A stretch of DNA of 64,000 nucleotides from the NCBI RefSeq assembly GCF_019443325.1, contig NZ_CP080383.1:1674001-1738000 (forward strand), given 5' to 3'. The notes below the pieces were generated by a model. The model did not search any database. It saw only the letters and a list, made by a program, of their open reading frames with translations, and had not been told where the DNA came from. Shown in pieces: positions 19,034-26,656 of this stretch (position 1 is the stretch's first letter; the number at the start of each line of letters is the position of its first letter). The translations under genes and the position numbers were made by a program. Origin of the DNA: Cryobacterium sp. PAMC25264. Its GTDB lineage: Bacteria > Actinomycetota > Actinomycetes > Actinomycetales > Microbacteriaceae.

Positions 19034-19630
19034 CTACGGACGGTAGGGCAGTTGCAGGTCGAGCGCGGCGCAGAAGCCGGCCGCGTCGTCCGTGTGCGGG
19101 TCCGAGGGTAGGACGGGGAAGACCGAGAGAACACCGTCGGGGCGCAGGCAGGCCCGCAGGGGCGGCACCACGTAACCCGGCGCCCCGTCGGCGCCGGTCT
19201 CGGTGCCCTCGATGGCCGGCTCGCCGTCGCTCGGGGGCTGGACGATCGGGGTGCCGCCGCCGAAGAAGTCGATCGCCCAGACCGCGCCACAGTTCGACAG
19301 CGCCGCAGCCGCCGGATCGGGGTTGGGTATGGCCGGAGTGACAGTGCCGTCGGGCGCGATCTGGTCGCTGGGGCTGCCGACCTGGGTGAACGCCGAGTCG
19401 GTACGCGGTGCGGAGTAGCAGTAGGCCGAAGTGGTGCGGAGTTCGGGGGTGGCCAGGGTGACCCAGGCCGTGGCTCCACCACCGGCCACCAGTAGAACGG
19501 CCGACACCACTGCGACGGCGCGATGCCGGTGCATCCGATGGGTCTGCTGGGCGTCGATGGTCTGGAGAAGGCGCGCCTCGACGCGCGCGAATTCGGCGTC
19601 GGTCGGCGTGAGCAGGTTACTGGGCAGCAT
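19034..19630 (-). CDS. Single-pass membrane protein, candidate anti-sigma factor
   Basis: A 198-residue protein encoded immediately after the ECF sigma gene with a 14-base overlap. A short cytoplasmic N-terminus (about 37 residues, LLTPTDAEFARVEARLLQTID) precedes one transmembrane helix (AVAVVSAVLLVAGGGATAWVTL). An extracytoplasmic domain of about 140 residues contains several Cys (AYCYSAP, SNCGAVW, RACLRP, GFCAAL) and proline-rich linkers. I see no HxxxCxxC zinc anti-sigma motif. The topology and gene overlap suggest it controls the sigma factor, but this is inference; family unrecognised. Confidence 0.75.
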   Translation of the reverse strand: MLPSNLLTPTDAEFARVEARLLQTIDAQQTHRMHRHRAVAVVSAVLLVAGGGATAWVTLATPELRTTSAYCYSAPRTDSAFTQVGSPSDQIAPDGTVTPAIPNPDPAAAALSNCGAVWAIDFFGGGTPIVQPPSDGEPAIEGTETGADGAPGYVVPPLRACLRPDGVLSVFPVLPSDPHTDDAAGFCAALDLQLPYRP

Positions 19631-20288
19631 GGTGCGGTTCTCCCTTCAGCAGAGTGAGTTCGGCGCGGAGTCGCCCCTTGAGGCGGGATAGCCGGTTGCG
19701 GAGAGTCGCGTGGGTGATTCCCAGACGCTGGGCGGCCTGTTCGTAGCTGAGGTCGTCCATGAGGCACAGGTCGAAGATGCGCCGGTCGACCTCCGGCAGC
19801 GCGGCCATGATCTCCTGGATGTGCCGCCGGGCTTCGTCGGCGATGGCTGCGCTCTCCGGGGAGGGAGCAGGGTCGGCGAGATCTGCGCGGTGATCGAGGC
19901 TGTCCCGTGGCCGGCGAGTCTCGGAGCGGCGCCGGTTCAGAGCGAGATACCGGGCCGTCGTGACGAGCCACGGCAATACCGACTCCCCCACCAGGTCCAC
20001 GCCGAGTCGCTTGTTCCACAGCGTCAGGAACGCGTCCTGCAGGGCCTCCTCGGAGTCGGGCCGCGACCGCAGCACCGAGAACGCTGCCCAGTAGACGGCG
20101 CGTTGGTGACGCCGGAAGAGTTCCTGGAACGCACGACGGTCGCCCTGTTGAGCGCGCGCGAACAGGAGGACGTCGGTTGTGGTGGGCGACAGGCCGGATG
20201 ACGACACACCGGGTGCAGGCAGGTCGGAGCGAGGCGACGAGTCTGCACCCGCGACCGCACCGGCCTGCTCACTCACCTGCTCCCCCAC
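19617..20288 (-). CDS. ECF-type RNA polymerase sigma factor
   Basis: Alternative sigma factor of about 223 residues. Region 2 is FQELFRRHQRAVYWAAFSVLRSRPDSEEALQDAFLTLW and region 4 is LPEVDRRIFDLCLMDDLSYEQAAQRLGITHATLRNRLSRLKGRL, the helix-turn-helix that reads the -35 element. A Ser/Pro-rich N-terminal extension of about 35 residues is unusual; GTG 20276 is an alternative start with its own GGGGGAG. It overlaps the downstream membrane protein and is divergent from the secreted I36-type gene, which could be a target. Confidence 0.88.
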   Translation of the reverse strand: MGEQVSEQAGAVAGADSSPRSDLPAPGVSSSGLSPTTTDVLLFARAQQGDRRAFQELFRRHQRAVYWAAFSVLRSRPDSEEALQDAFLTLWNKRLGVDLVGESVLPWLVTTARYLALNRRRSETRRPRDSLDHRADLADPAPSPESAAIADEARRHIQEIMAALPEVDRRIFDLCLMDDLSYEQAAQRLGITHATLRNRLSRLKGRLRAELTLLKGEPHHAAQ

Positions 20289-20529
20289 CTGCTCCCCTTC
20301 TCACCATGGCTCTCGCCGTGCCGCCCCAATGGGTCCCGCGTCACCGCGGTCCCTTACCCGGTAGTGTCCGCGGGCCGCTCCATCGTCTCAGGGTCGAGGG
20401 TGCGCACCATGATCGTCCCACCCCAATTCGGGTCGATCATCCCGAAACGTCTTGACGCCGTCCGCCGGGGCCGTGTTGAGTGAGCGCGTCGTCGCCCGCC
20501 GAGGGTGGCCAGAAGACGAGGAGCTCCCG

Positions 20530-21174
20530 ATGGACCATCACACCGCCAGCCGTTTCGGGCCGTACGCAAACGCCACCGGGGCACGCGCCGACGGCCCGCC
20601 CCAGCGCCCCGGCTGGCGGGCCAGAGGGGCCGTGGCGGCAGTGGCCCTCGGGCTGGCGGCCGCCTGTGCGGGTGCCGCCGGTCCCGCTAGCGCCGCCGGC
20701 CTGCCGACGGCTGACTACGCCTGCTGGGCCGACCTCGGCACCGGGGCGAGGCTGTGCGTGGACCGGGGCGTCGATCTGGTCGCCGCCGTGGCCCGTGAGC
20801 GCGGCGTGCTCTTGACGGTTCCCGATGGTGCCATCCCCGGCTCGCTGCCCGCGTCGGCACGGTCAGCGAGCACCGGTGCGGCGACCGCCGGGACGGCTGC
20901 CCTGGCGTCCACAGTGATCTCGGTGATCTACGACAACAGCGGATACGGCGGGGGCTCGTACTCCCTGTCGATCTCGAGCGGATGCGGCTGGGGTGTTGCC
21001 AGCCTGGGGGCGATCGGCTGGAATGACCGCGCCTCGTCCTACCGCAGCTTCAACGGCTGCACGACGGCTCTGTACTCCAATGAGAACTACGCCGGTTCGT
21101 CCACCGGGTACACCACTAACGCCAGTGGGCTGGGTGGTTTGAACGATCAGGCGAGTTCGTGGAGCGTGCACTGA
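20530..21174 (+). CDS. Secreted beta/gamma-crystallin-like protein (peptidase inhibitor family I36)
   Basis: Predicted exported protein of 214 residues starting at ATG 20530, preceded by GAGGAG. A long N-region and hydrophobic stretch (GAVAAVALGLAAACAGAAGPASA) form a signal peptide ending near AxA. The C-terminal domain (VISVIYDNSGYGGGSYSLSI, GWNDRASSYRSFNGC, ALYSNENYAGSSTGYT, GLNDQASSWSVH) shows the two Greek-key repeats of the I36/streptomycete metalloproteinase-inhibitor fold. Inhibitory activity is unproven. It is divergent from the ECF sigma gene. Confidence 0.85.
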   Translation: MDHHTASRFGPYANATGARADGPPQRPGWRARGAVAAVALGLAAACAGAAGPASAAGLPTADYACWADLGTGARLCVDRGVDLVAAVARERGVLLTVPDGAIPGSLPASARSASTGAATAGTAALASTVISVIYDNSGYGGGSYSLSISSGCGWGVASLGAIGWNDRASSYRSFNGCTTALYSNENYAGSSTGYTTNASGLGGLNDQASSWSVH

Positions 21175-21240
21175 ACTCTCAGAGCCGTACTATCGGAGCC
21201 GCGCTGGGATCGCGCAAGCGCGTTCGCGTTCCGGCCCCTG

Positions 21241-21270
21241 AAACACGAAAACCCCCGCTCTGGGCGGGGG
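21241..21270 (-). terminator. Intrinsic terminator after tRNA-Val (first copy)
   Basis: On the minus strand a CCCCCGC/GCGGGGG stem is followed directly by TTTTCGTGTTT, right after the 3' end of tRNA-Val(GAC). It closes the first tRNA cluster. Confidence 0.85.
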
Positions 21271-21278
21271 TGTGAGTG

Positions 21279-21350
21279 TGGGCGATACTGGGATCGAACC
21301 AGTGACCTCTTCCGTGTCAGGGAAGCGCGCTACCGCTGCGCCAATCGCCC
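21279..21350 (-). tRNA. tRNA-Val (GAC), copy 1
   Basis: Seventy-two bases with acceptor GGGCGAU/AUCGCCC, a standard T arm (GGTTCGATCC) and anticodon GAC in the loop CTGACAC. CCA is not encoded. Identical in sequence to copy 2 at 21760-21831. Confidence 0.95.
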
Positions 21351-21378
21351 AGGCCCGCAGAGAGTTCTCGCGGTCTGG

Positions 21379-21449
21379 AGGTGGATACGGGATTCGAACC
21401 CGTGTAGACGGCTTTGCAGGCCGTTGCCTCGCCTCTCGGCCAATCCACC
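21379..21449 (-). tRNA. tRNA-Cys (GCA), copy 1
   Basis: Seventy-one bases with acceptor GGTGGAT/ATCCACC, discriminator U73 typical of tRNA-Cys, anticodon loop CTGCAAA (GCA) and T arm GGTTCGAATCC. Copy 2 at 21872-21942 differs only at a few bases around the anticodon and variable arms. Confidence 0.95.
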
Positions 21450-21469
21450 GTGTTCGGTCAAACGTGTAC

Positions 21470-21500
21470 ACCAAAGAAAATCGGCCTTTCGGCCGATCAA
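21470..21500 (-). terminator. Hairpin with T run between tRNA-Gly and tRNA-Cys (copy 1)
   Basis: On the minus strand ATCGGCC-GAAA-GGCCGAT is followed by TTTTCTTTGG, which looks like an intrinsic terminator, yet tRNA-Cys begins only about 20 bases further on. It may limit read-through or serve as a processing hairpin. Copy 2 has the same stem-loop near 22016-22032 with a weaker T run. Confidence 0.6.
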
Positions 21501-21505
21501 CTTCG

Positions 21506-21577
21506 AGCGGATGACGAGATTCGAACTCGCGACCCTCACCTTGGCAAGGTGATGCGCTACCACTGCGCCACATCCGC
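21506..21577 (-). tRNA. tRNA-Gly (GCC), copy 1
   Basis: Seventy-two bases with acceptor GCGGAUG/CAUCCGC, anticodon loop TTGCCAA (GCC) and T arm AGTTCGAATCT. Identical to copy 2 at 22040-22111. A -10-like TAGAGT lies about 30 bases upstream (21607-21612, minus strand). Confidence 0.95.
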
Positions 21578-21701
21578 AACTGCGCGCATTTCTGCGTGCT
21601 TGGAAGACTCTACCCGATCTCAGAGAGCCCGTGTGCACATGACGCGTCGCTGGGCTTCCGATTGGCCTCAAATAGGCCGTTCTGCCCAGTGATTACGCGG
21701 G

Positions 21702-21733
21702 AAAAACAAAAAACCCCCGGGTTTACCGGGAGT
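21702..21733 (-). terminator. Intrinsic terminator after tRNA-Val (second copy)
   Basis: On the minus strand CTCCCGGTAAACCCGGG forms a stem, followed by GGTTTTTTGTTTTT. It separates the second Gly-Cys-Val cluster from the first. Confidence 0.8.
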
Positions 21734-21759
21734 TTTCATGCCGTTCAGATGGCTCTCTG

Positions 21760-21831
21760 TGGGCGATACTGGGATCGAACCAGTGACCTCTTCCGTGTCA
21801 GGGAAGCGCGCTACCGCTGCGCCAATCGCCC
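21760..21831 (-). tRNA. tRNA-Val (GAC), copy 2
   Basis: Identical in sequence to the tRNA-Val(GAC) at 21279-21350; last gene of the upstream Gly-Cys-Val cluster. Confidence 0.95.
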
Positions 21832-21871
21832 AGATCCTGCGAGTACTCGATTTCAGTACTTCTCAGGCTGG

Positions 21872-21942
21872 AGGTGGATACGGGATTCGAACCCGTGTAT
21901 ACGGCTTTGCAGGCCGCTGCCTCGCCTCTCGGCCAATCCACC
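21872..21942 (-). tRNA. tRNA-Cys (GCA), copy 2
   Basis: Same acceptor, D arm, GCA anticodon and T arm as copy 1; the anticodon-stem/variable region reads slightly differently (GCGGCCTGCAAAGCC versus ACGGCCTGCAAAGCC), so the copies have begun to diverge. Confidence 0.95.
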
Positions 21943-22039
21943 GTGCTTGTAAAGTCGTGCTTGTAAAACCGTGCCTGCAGCACCCGATCATGCGTGGGTT
22001 ACTACCAAAGAGAGCCGGCCTTTCGGCCGACTCAATTCG

Positions 22040-22111
22040 AGCGGATGACGAGATTCGAACTCGCGACCCTCACCTTGGCAAGGTGATGCGCTACCACTGC
22101 GCCACATCCGC
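22040..22111 (-). tRNA. tRNA-Gly (GCC), copy 2
   Basis: Identical to copy 1; first gene of the upstream cluster, downstream of the promoter at 22141-22170. Confidence 0.95.
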
Positions 22112-22140
22112 AACTGCTCGCATTCCTGCGTGCTGTGAAG

Positions 22141-22170
22141 ACTCTAGCCGATAGTGCGACGCGAATTCAA
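22141..22170 (-). promoter_or_regulatory. Candidate promoter of tRNA cluster copy 2
   Basis: On the minus strand TTGAAT (-35) and TAGAGT (-10) are separated by 18 bases and lie about 30 bases upstream of tRNA-Gly. The -10 box and the following ~30 bases are conserved upstream of copy 1, but its -35 is not. Confidence 0.6.
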
Positions 22171-22228
22171 ACCGAGCGAATGCCGCGTGTCGCGGCCTCT
22201 CGATGTGCGCTCGGCACCCGGTCTGGTC

Positions 22229-22234
22229 TAGTAT
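22229..22234 (+). promoter_or_regulatory. Candidate -10 element of tRNA-Val (CAC)
   Basis: TAGTAT lies 37 bases upstream of the mature tRNA-Val(CAC) 5' end. No good -35 match is visible. Confidence 0.35.
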
Positions 22235-22270
22235 CAGATGTCGCAGTCGAGAGGGTTTCGAATGTGGTTC

Positions 22271-22343
22271 GGGCGATTGGCGCAGTTGGTAGCGCGCTTC
22301 CTTCACACGGAAGAGGTCGTGGGTTCGAGTCCCGCATCGCCCA
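22271..22343 (+). tRNA. tRNA-Val (CAC)
   Basis: Seventy-three bases with acceptor GGGCGAT/ATCGCCC, anticodon CAC in the loop TTCACAC and T arm GGTTCGAGTCC. It is on the opposite strand from the duplicated clusters and reads GTG codons, which are abundant in this genome. Confidence 0.95.
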
Positions 22344-22350
22344 CAGAATT

Positions 22351-22374
22351 CCCCGCTTCCGGCGGGGTTTTTTT
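22351..22374 (+). terminator. Intrinsic terminator after tRNA-Val (CAC)
   Basis: CCCCGC-TTCC-GCGGGG stem followed by seven Ts, eight bases after the tRNA. Confidence 0.9.
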
Positions 22375-22434
22375 GTGCCCAAGCCGTCCGGTGTCCACGA
22401 TGGCTCTGGACGGGCACCGCCCGGGAGCGGCTGT

Positions 22435-23319
22435 CTACCGGATCGGCGAGGACGCGAAGAGCACTCGGTCGCTGGAAACCAGGTCGTCGAGCGAGAGAAC
22501 GCGCGTCAGGTCGTGGCCGGCGGCCAGCGCGGTGCGCACCTGCACGTCGCCTTGGGGTGCCAATCGGCCCTCCATGAACCCGCCCAGCGCACGGACGGCG
22601 CAGGCGGTCAGCACTCCCTCGGGTGTTCCCCCGATACCCATCACGATGTCGATGTCACTGCCGGGCGTTGCCGCGGTGACCGCCGTGGACACGTCCCCTT
22701 CCCCCGCGAGCCGGACGCGAGCTCCCACCATCCGCAGCTCGGCGATCAGCGCCCGATGCCGCGGCTTGTCGAGCACGGCCACGGTGATGTCGTGCACCGG
22801 TTTTCCCAGGGCTGCGGCCAGGCGCACGACGTTGTCTGCCGGGCTCGCTCTCAGGTCCAACACTCCGCGCGCCGCCGCCGAGGAGATCAGTTTGTCCATG
22901 TAGAAGACGTCAGTGGGGTCGAAGAGGGTGCCACGCGGGGCCAGGGCGATCACGCTCACCGACCCGGGCAAGCCCTCCTGTACCAACCGGGTGCCGTCGA
23001 GCGGGTCGACGGCGATGTCGCAGGCCGGTCCCCGGCCGGATCCGAGTTCTTCGCCATTGGCCAGCATCGGGGCTTCGTCTTTCTCGCCCTCGCCGATCAC
23101 GACCACTCCGGCGAAGGGGGCCGGGAGGAGAACCTCACGCATCGCAGCGACGGCTGCCGCATCGGCCGCGTTCTTGTCCCCACGTCCGAACCAGGCCCCG
23201 GCTGCGTGCGCCCCCGCCTCCGTCGCCGCCCGCACGGCGGAGACGAGTTCGTCGGAGTAGTGGTCGGCGCCGAGCACGGTGCTCGCCCTGGTGTCGCCTG
23301 CTGCTGCTGAGGTGTTCAT
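22435..23319 (-). CDS. glpX: Class II fructose-1,6-bisphosphatase, C-terminally short
   Basis: Gluconeogenic phosphatase converting fructose 1,6-bisphosphate to fructose 6-phosphate. From ATG 23319 the product is 294 residues with GRGDKNAADAAAV, the metal site GEGEKDEAPM (about 76-85) and DPLDGT (105-110), and GIGGTPEGVLTACAVRALGG. Family members usually run to about 320-340 residues with a conserved end (TGITDG...VMRSKSGT); here the protein stops at DRVLFASSPIR. None of the three frames downstream restores the missing part, so it is a real shortening or an old rearrangement next to the tRNA region. Confidence 0.88.
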   Translation of the reverse strand: MNTSAAAGDTRASTVLGADHYSDELVSAVRAATEAGAHAAGAWFGRGDKNAADAAAVAAMREVLLPAPFAGVVVIGEGEKDEAPMLANGEELGSGRGPACDIAVDPLDGTRLVQEGLPGSVSVIALAPRGTLFDPTDVFYMDKLISSAAARGVLDLRASPADNVVRLAAALGKPVHDITVAVLDKPRHRALIAELRMVGARVRLAGEGDVSTAVTAATPGSDIDIVMGIGGTPEGVLTACAVRALGGFMEGRLAPQGDVQVRTALAAGHDLTRVLSLDDLVSSDRVLFASSPIR

Positions 23320-23493
23320 CTGAAGTAGTGTCCCGTCTCGGTGGGATCCGGCGACGGGCGCGCTGCCGGGTTCGGGGTCGACCCGTCGCCGGGCGCACCC
23401 GGTCGATGCTACTCGCCGAGCTCCGGAGACGCCGTGCTCCGGAGACGCCCAGGCGACAGCCTCCGGTCTCACGGCGGCCGTTAGTCTCGACGG

Positions 23494-23784
23494 ATGATCA
23501 GAGAACACGCTGTGCTTCCCGTGCTGGCCGGCCGCGAGGCGGAATTCCTACTGGCATTCCGCACAGCACGGCCACTCATCGAGTCGATGCCCGGATTCCG
23601 GAAGCTCAGCCTGTCGAGGTCGGTGGAGGAACCGACGACTTTCCTGCTCCTCGTGGATTGGGGCCGGCTGGAGGACCACACCGAAGGCTTCCGTGGGTCC
23701 CCCGAGTACACCCGTTGGAAGGCGCTCCTGCACCCGTTCTACGAGCCGTTCCCCGAGGTGCGGCACTTCGTGGAGATCGACTGA
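23494..23784 (+). CDS. Antibiotic biosynthesis monooxygenase (ABM) domain protein
   Basis: A 96-residue dimeric alpha/beta-barrel-type protein. MIREHAVLPVLAGREAEFLLAF, the central MPGFRKLSLSRSVEEPTTFLLLVDW and the C-terminal KALLHPFYEPFPEVRHFVEI follow the ABM pattern. Members include cofactor-free monooxygenases and heme-degrading enzymes; the substrate cannot be read from sequence. It is divergent from glpX. Confidence 0.85.
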   Translation: MIREHAVLPVLAGREAEFLLAFRTARPLIESMPGFRKLSLSRSVEEPTTFLLLVDWGRLEDHTEGFRGSPEYTRWKALLHPFYEPFPEVRHFVEID

Positions 23785-23883
23785 CCGGGCACCGCTTCCT
23801 CCACAACCTCCCGGTCAGGGTTCTTTCCCACACCCCGCTCATGGTCCCGCAGCCGGCCCCAGCGCCTCGATGATCGCGTCAAC

Positions 23884-23898
23884 TTGCCGGATCGGCAA
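23884..23898. promoter_or_regulatory. Perfect inverted repeat upstream of the oxidoreductase gene
   Basis: TTGCCG-GAT-CGGCAA lies 42 bases before the ATG of the oxidoreductase gene and after the ABM gene. Size and position fit a repressor operator; no T run follows, which argues against a terminator. Confidence 0.4.
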
Positions 23899-23939
23899 TT
23901 CCGTTTGTCATCTGCTCGCCGGCATCCCACCATTGTCCT

Positions 23940-25178
23940 ATGACCAGACCTGAACGCGCACACGCCTCGCCCGACACCTCGCCCCGCGCCGTGGATCCTG
24001 CCCTGCCAGACCCGGCGGCGGCCGGTTCAGAGTACACGAAGGTCTACGACGTGGTGATCCTCGGCGGGGGCGCTGCCGGCCTCAGTGCCGCCGTGGTGCT
24101 GGGCCGCGCCCGCCGCTCTGTGCTCGTCATCGATGCCGGTGAACCACGCAACGCACCCGCTCAGGGTGTGCACGGTTTCCTCACCCGGGACGGGCTCAGC
24201 CCTGCAGAGTTGGTGCGCCTCGGTCGCGCCGAGGCTCAGGCCTACGGCGCGCAGATCCTCAGCGGTCGGGCCACTGACGCCCGACGCACCGACGCCGGCC
24301 TGGAGGTCCTGCTCGAGGACGGCACCCGGGCGACCGGGCGCCGCCTCCTGGTCGCAACCGGGCTCATCGACGCCCTTCCCGGGGTGCCCGGCCTGCAGGA
24401 CCGCTGGGGCATCGATGTGCTGCACTGCCCCTACTGCCACGGCTGGGAGGTCCGGGATCAGGCCATCGGCATCCTGGGCACCAGCCCCCGGTCCATACAC
24501 CAAGCGCTCCTGTTCCGTCAATGGAGCGACAACGTCACCCTGCTCCTCCACACGGAGATGCTCGACGCCGACGGCGCCCTCTCCACCGACCATGGCCCGA
24601 CGGACGCCGAGTGGGAGCAGCTTGCGGCTCGCGGAATCGGAGTGGCGATCGGACCGGTGGACGCCCTGGAGGTGACCGATGACGCCCTGACCGGCGTCCG
24701 TTTGGCCGGTGGGCACTCGATCCCGATTCAAGCTCTCGTCGTCGCTACGGGCCTCAACGCCCGCGCCGGGTTCCTCGATGGTCTGGGGGTGGAGGCCACG
24801 GCGCATCCGCTCGGCGTCGGCACCCACCTCGACTCGGACGAGACCGGACAGGTGCTCAGCGGCGGCAGCGTGGTGCCCGGTCTCTGGACGGCCGGAAATG
24901 CCACCAACCCGATGGCCCAGGTCATGGTCGCCGCCGCCGCGGGACTATCCGTGGCCGCCGCCATCAACTCGCATCTGATCGGCGAAGAGGTAGAGTCCGC
25001 CGTGGCGGCCTACCGGCATCCGTTCTCGGTTGCCGCCGAAGCCGGCAACGCGCGGAGGCTGCTCGGCGACCGCCGCCACGGACTCCCGACCGACGTGCCG
25101 GATGATGGGGGCGCGACGTCAGAGTCAGGCACCACACGTGAATCAGTCGCGACAGAAGAGACGGGACCCACCCGATGA
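23940..25178 (+). CDS. NAD(P)/FAD-dependent oxidoreductase, thioredoxin reductase-like
   Basis: A 412-residue flavoprotein. An Ala/Pro-rich extension of about 35 residues precedes the FAD-binding VVILGGGAAGLSAAVVLGRARRSVLVIDAGEPRN. The redox motif CPYCHGWE (Cys163/Cys166) and a second nucleotide-binding part follow, ending with PGLWTAGNATNPMAQVMVAAAAGLSVAAAIN. This is the actinobacterial low-molecular-weight TrxR-like group often adjacent to regulators or methyltransferases; its physiological partner is unknown. The ATG of the methyltransferase overlaps its TGA by four bases. Confidence 0.9.
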   Translation: MTRPERAHASPDTSPRAVDPALPDPAAAGSEYTKVYDVVILGGGAAGLSAAVVLGRARRSVLVIDAGEPRNAPAQGVHGFLTRDGLSPAELVRLGRAEAQAYGAQILSGRATDARRTDAGLEVLLEDGTRATGRRLLVATGLIDALPGVPGLQDRWGIDVLHCPYCHGWEVRDQAIGILGTSPRSIHQALLFRQWSDNVTLLLHTEMLDADGALSTDHGPTDAEWEQLAARGIGVAIGPVDALEVTDDALTGVRLAGGHSIPIQALVVATGLNARAGFLDGLGVEATAHPLGVGTHLDSDETGQVLSGGSVVPGLWTAGNATNPMAQVMVAAAAGLSVAAAINSHLIGEEVESAVAAYRHPFSVAAEAGNARRLLGDRRHGLPTDVPDDGGATSESGTTRESVATEETGPTR

Positions 25179-25840
25179 GTGAAGAATTCGGCCAGGACTA
25201 CTGGGACACGCGTTACGGCAGCAGGGACGGGGTCTGGAGCGGCCTGGCCAACCCGGTGCTGATGACCGAGACTCTGGCCCTGCCTGCCGGACGAGCGCTG
25301 GACATCGGCTGCGGCGAGGGTGCGGATGCCATCTGGCTGGCCTCCAGGGGGTGGCAGGTGACGGGCGTGGACTTCTCCGGTGTCGCACTGGCGCGTGCCG
25401 CGGAGCGCGCCAGGCAGGCCGGCGACGATCCGGCATCCGCACACGACCCGGCTACCGGAGGTACGATCGCCGGCCGCCTGACGTGGGAGCAGCACGACCT
25501 CACCGAGTGGGCTCCTCCGGCCGCTTCCTTCGATCTGGTGACCGCCCAGTGCATGCACCTGCCCTCCTCGGCGCGCACGGGCCTATTCGCTCGGCTCGCC
25601 GACGCGGTGGCGCCCGGAGGGACGCTGCTGATCGTCGGCCATGACGTATCCGACGTGCACACCACGGTGCACCGGATGCCCGACCCCGACCTGTTCTTCA
25701 CCGCGCCGGAACTCGCCGCCGCTCTGGACACGCGTCGGTGGCAGATCGAGATCGCCGAAACGCGGCCACGAGTGGCCCAGGACCCGGTCGGCACGGCGGT
25801 CGCCGTCGCCGACGCGGTGCTCAAGGCCACCCGCCGGTGA
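25175..25840 (+). CDS. Class I SAM-dependent methyltransferase
   Basis: A 221-residue Rossmann-fold methyltransferase. Motif I is ALDIGCGEGADAIWLASRGWQVTGVDFS, and the acidic residue of motif II and motif IV (FDLVTAQCMHLP) follow. The N-terminus FGQDYWDTRYGSRDGVWSGLANP resembles thiopurine/tellurite-type methyltransferases. Overlap with the oxidoreductase gene (ATGA) makes co-translation likely, suggesting joint work on a small reactive compound; the substrate is unknown. Confidence 0.9.
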   Translation: MSEEFGQDYWDTRYGSRDGVWSGLANPVLMTETLALPAGRALDIGCGEGADAIWLASRGWQVTGVDFSGVALARAAERARQAGDDPASAHDPATGGTIAGRLTWEQHDLTEWAPPAASFDLVTAQCMHLPSSARTGLFARLADAVAPGGTLLIVGHDVSDVHTTVHRMPDPDLFFTAPELAAALDTRRWQIEIAETRPRVAQDPVGTAVAVADAVLKATRR

Positions 25841-25873
25841 GCCGCGCGTCACGCAGCTCTCAGAACGCTCCAG

Positions 25874-26647
25874 CTAGCCCCTGGTGCCGAACCAGGTGGT
25901 GACACCCGGCGAATAGAGCACGGAGTCCGGCGGCCGGCTGCCGGCCAGTCCCGGGAATCCGGCCGTGGCCAGCAGAGAGTCGTCCAGCGAGACGAGCTCA
26001 GCCGTGAAGAGCGCCCAGGGTTCGTGGTGGTTGCGGAGGTGTACCGTGCGGCCTCGGACCCGGGTGAACAACGCCCAGCGGGCCGTGAGGAAGTCGGCGA
26101 CGGGATCGCCCACCACGGGTGTCGTGGTGGGCCGGATCACGATGTCGCTGTGAGCGCCTGCCGCGAAGTGGCGGGTCGACGAGAAGTGGAAGTCTCCCGC
26201 CGTGACCTGCAGCCGGGTGCGTGACCACATGTAGGGAATCGAGAACAGCGCACGGGCCGCCAGGACCGCCGCAAGCCTGGACGCCTCGAGGGAGACGAAG
26301 ACGACGCCACGTCGGCCCTTCTCATCTACGGCGTACAGTCTCACGTTGACCTCGACGAAATTACCGAAGTACGGCACGGGCGGGCTGCCGAACACCGTGG
26401 CCCGGTCGAGCACGAACGGGATCAAACCCACCCAGCTGGAGCCACCGAACTCATCGGGCCGGAGCCCGGCAGGGAGGAGCGGCGCGACCAACGCGGCATC
26501 CACCCGCCAGTGCAGGAAAGCGAGGTGGGACCACCGCTGGCTGGCCGTCGCCCGGCCGGCGAGCGGGGGTGCTACGGCGGACACCGGCCAGGCCTCGCCC
26601 ATGCCCGCAGCGCTCATCCCCGTATCGTCACTCCCCGCACCGTTCAC
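25874..26647 (-). CDS. DUF2071 (YqjF-like) family protein
   Basis: A 257-residue protein related to acetoacetate decarboxylase-fold proteins. WSHLAFLHWRVDAALVAPLLPAGLRPDEFGGSSWVGLIPFVLDR and PYFGNFVEVNVRLYAVDEKGRRGVVFVSLEASR are diagnostic. The catalytic lysine of true decarboxylases is not obvious. It is convergent with the methyltransferase gene and 9 bases from the end of the flotillin-like gene's coding region on the same strand. Confidence 0.85.
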   Translation of the reverse strand: MNGAGSDDTGMSAAGMGEAWPVSAVAPPLAGRATASQRWSHLAFLHWRVDAALVAPLLPAGLRPDEFGGSSWVGLIPFVLDRATVFGSPPVPYFGNFVEVNVRLYAVDEKGRRGVVFVSLEASRLAAVLAARALFSIPYMWSRTRLQVTAGDFHFSSTRHFAAGAHSDIVIRPTTTPVVGDPVADFLTARWALFTRVRGRTVHLRNHHEPWALFTAELVSLDDSLLATAGFPGLAGSRPPDSVLYSPGVTTWFGTRG

Positions 26648-26656
26648 GGTGTCAGG

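Noticed and set aside
21272..22417. Short frames across the tRNA cluster (for example 21272-21514)
   Set aside because: They consist of translated tRNA sequence and repeat between copies because the tRNAs are duplicated.
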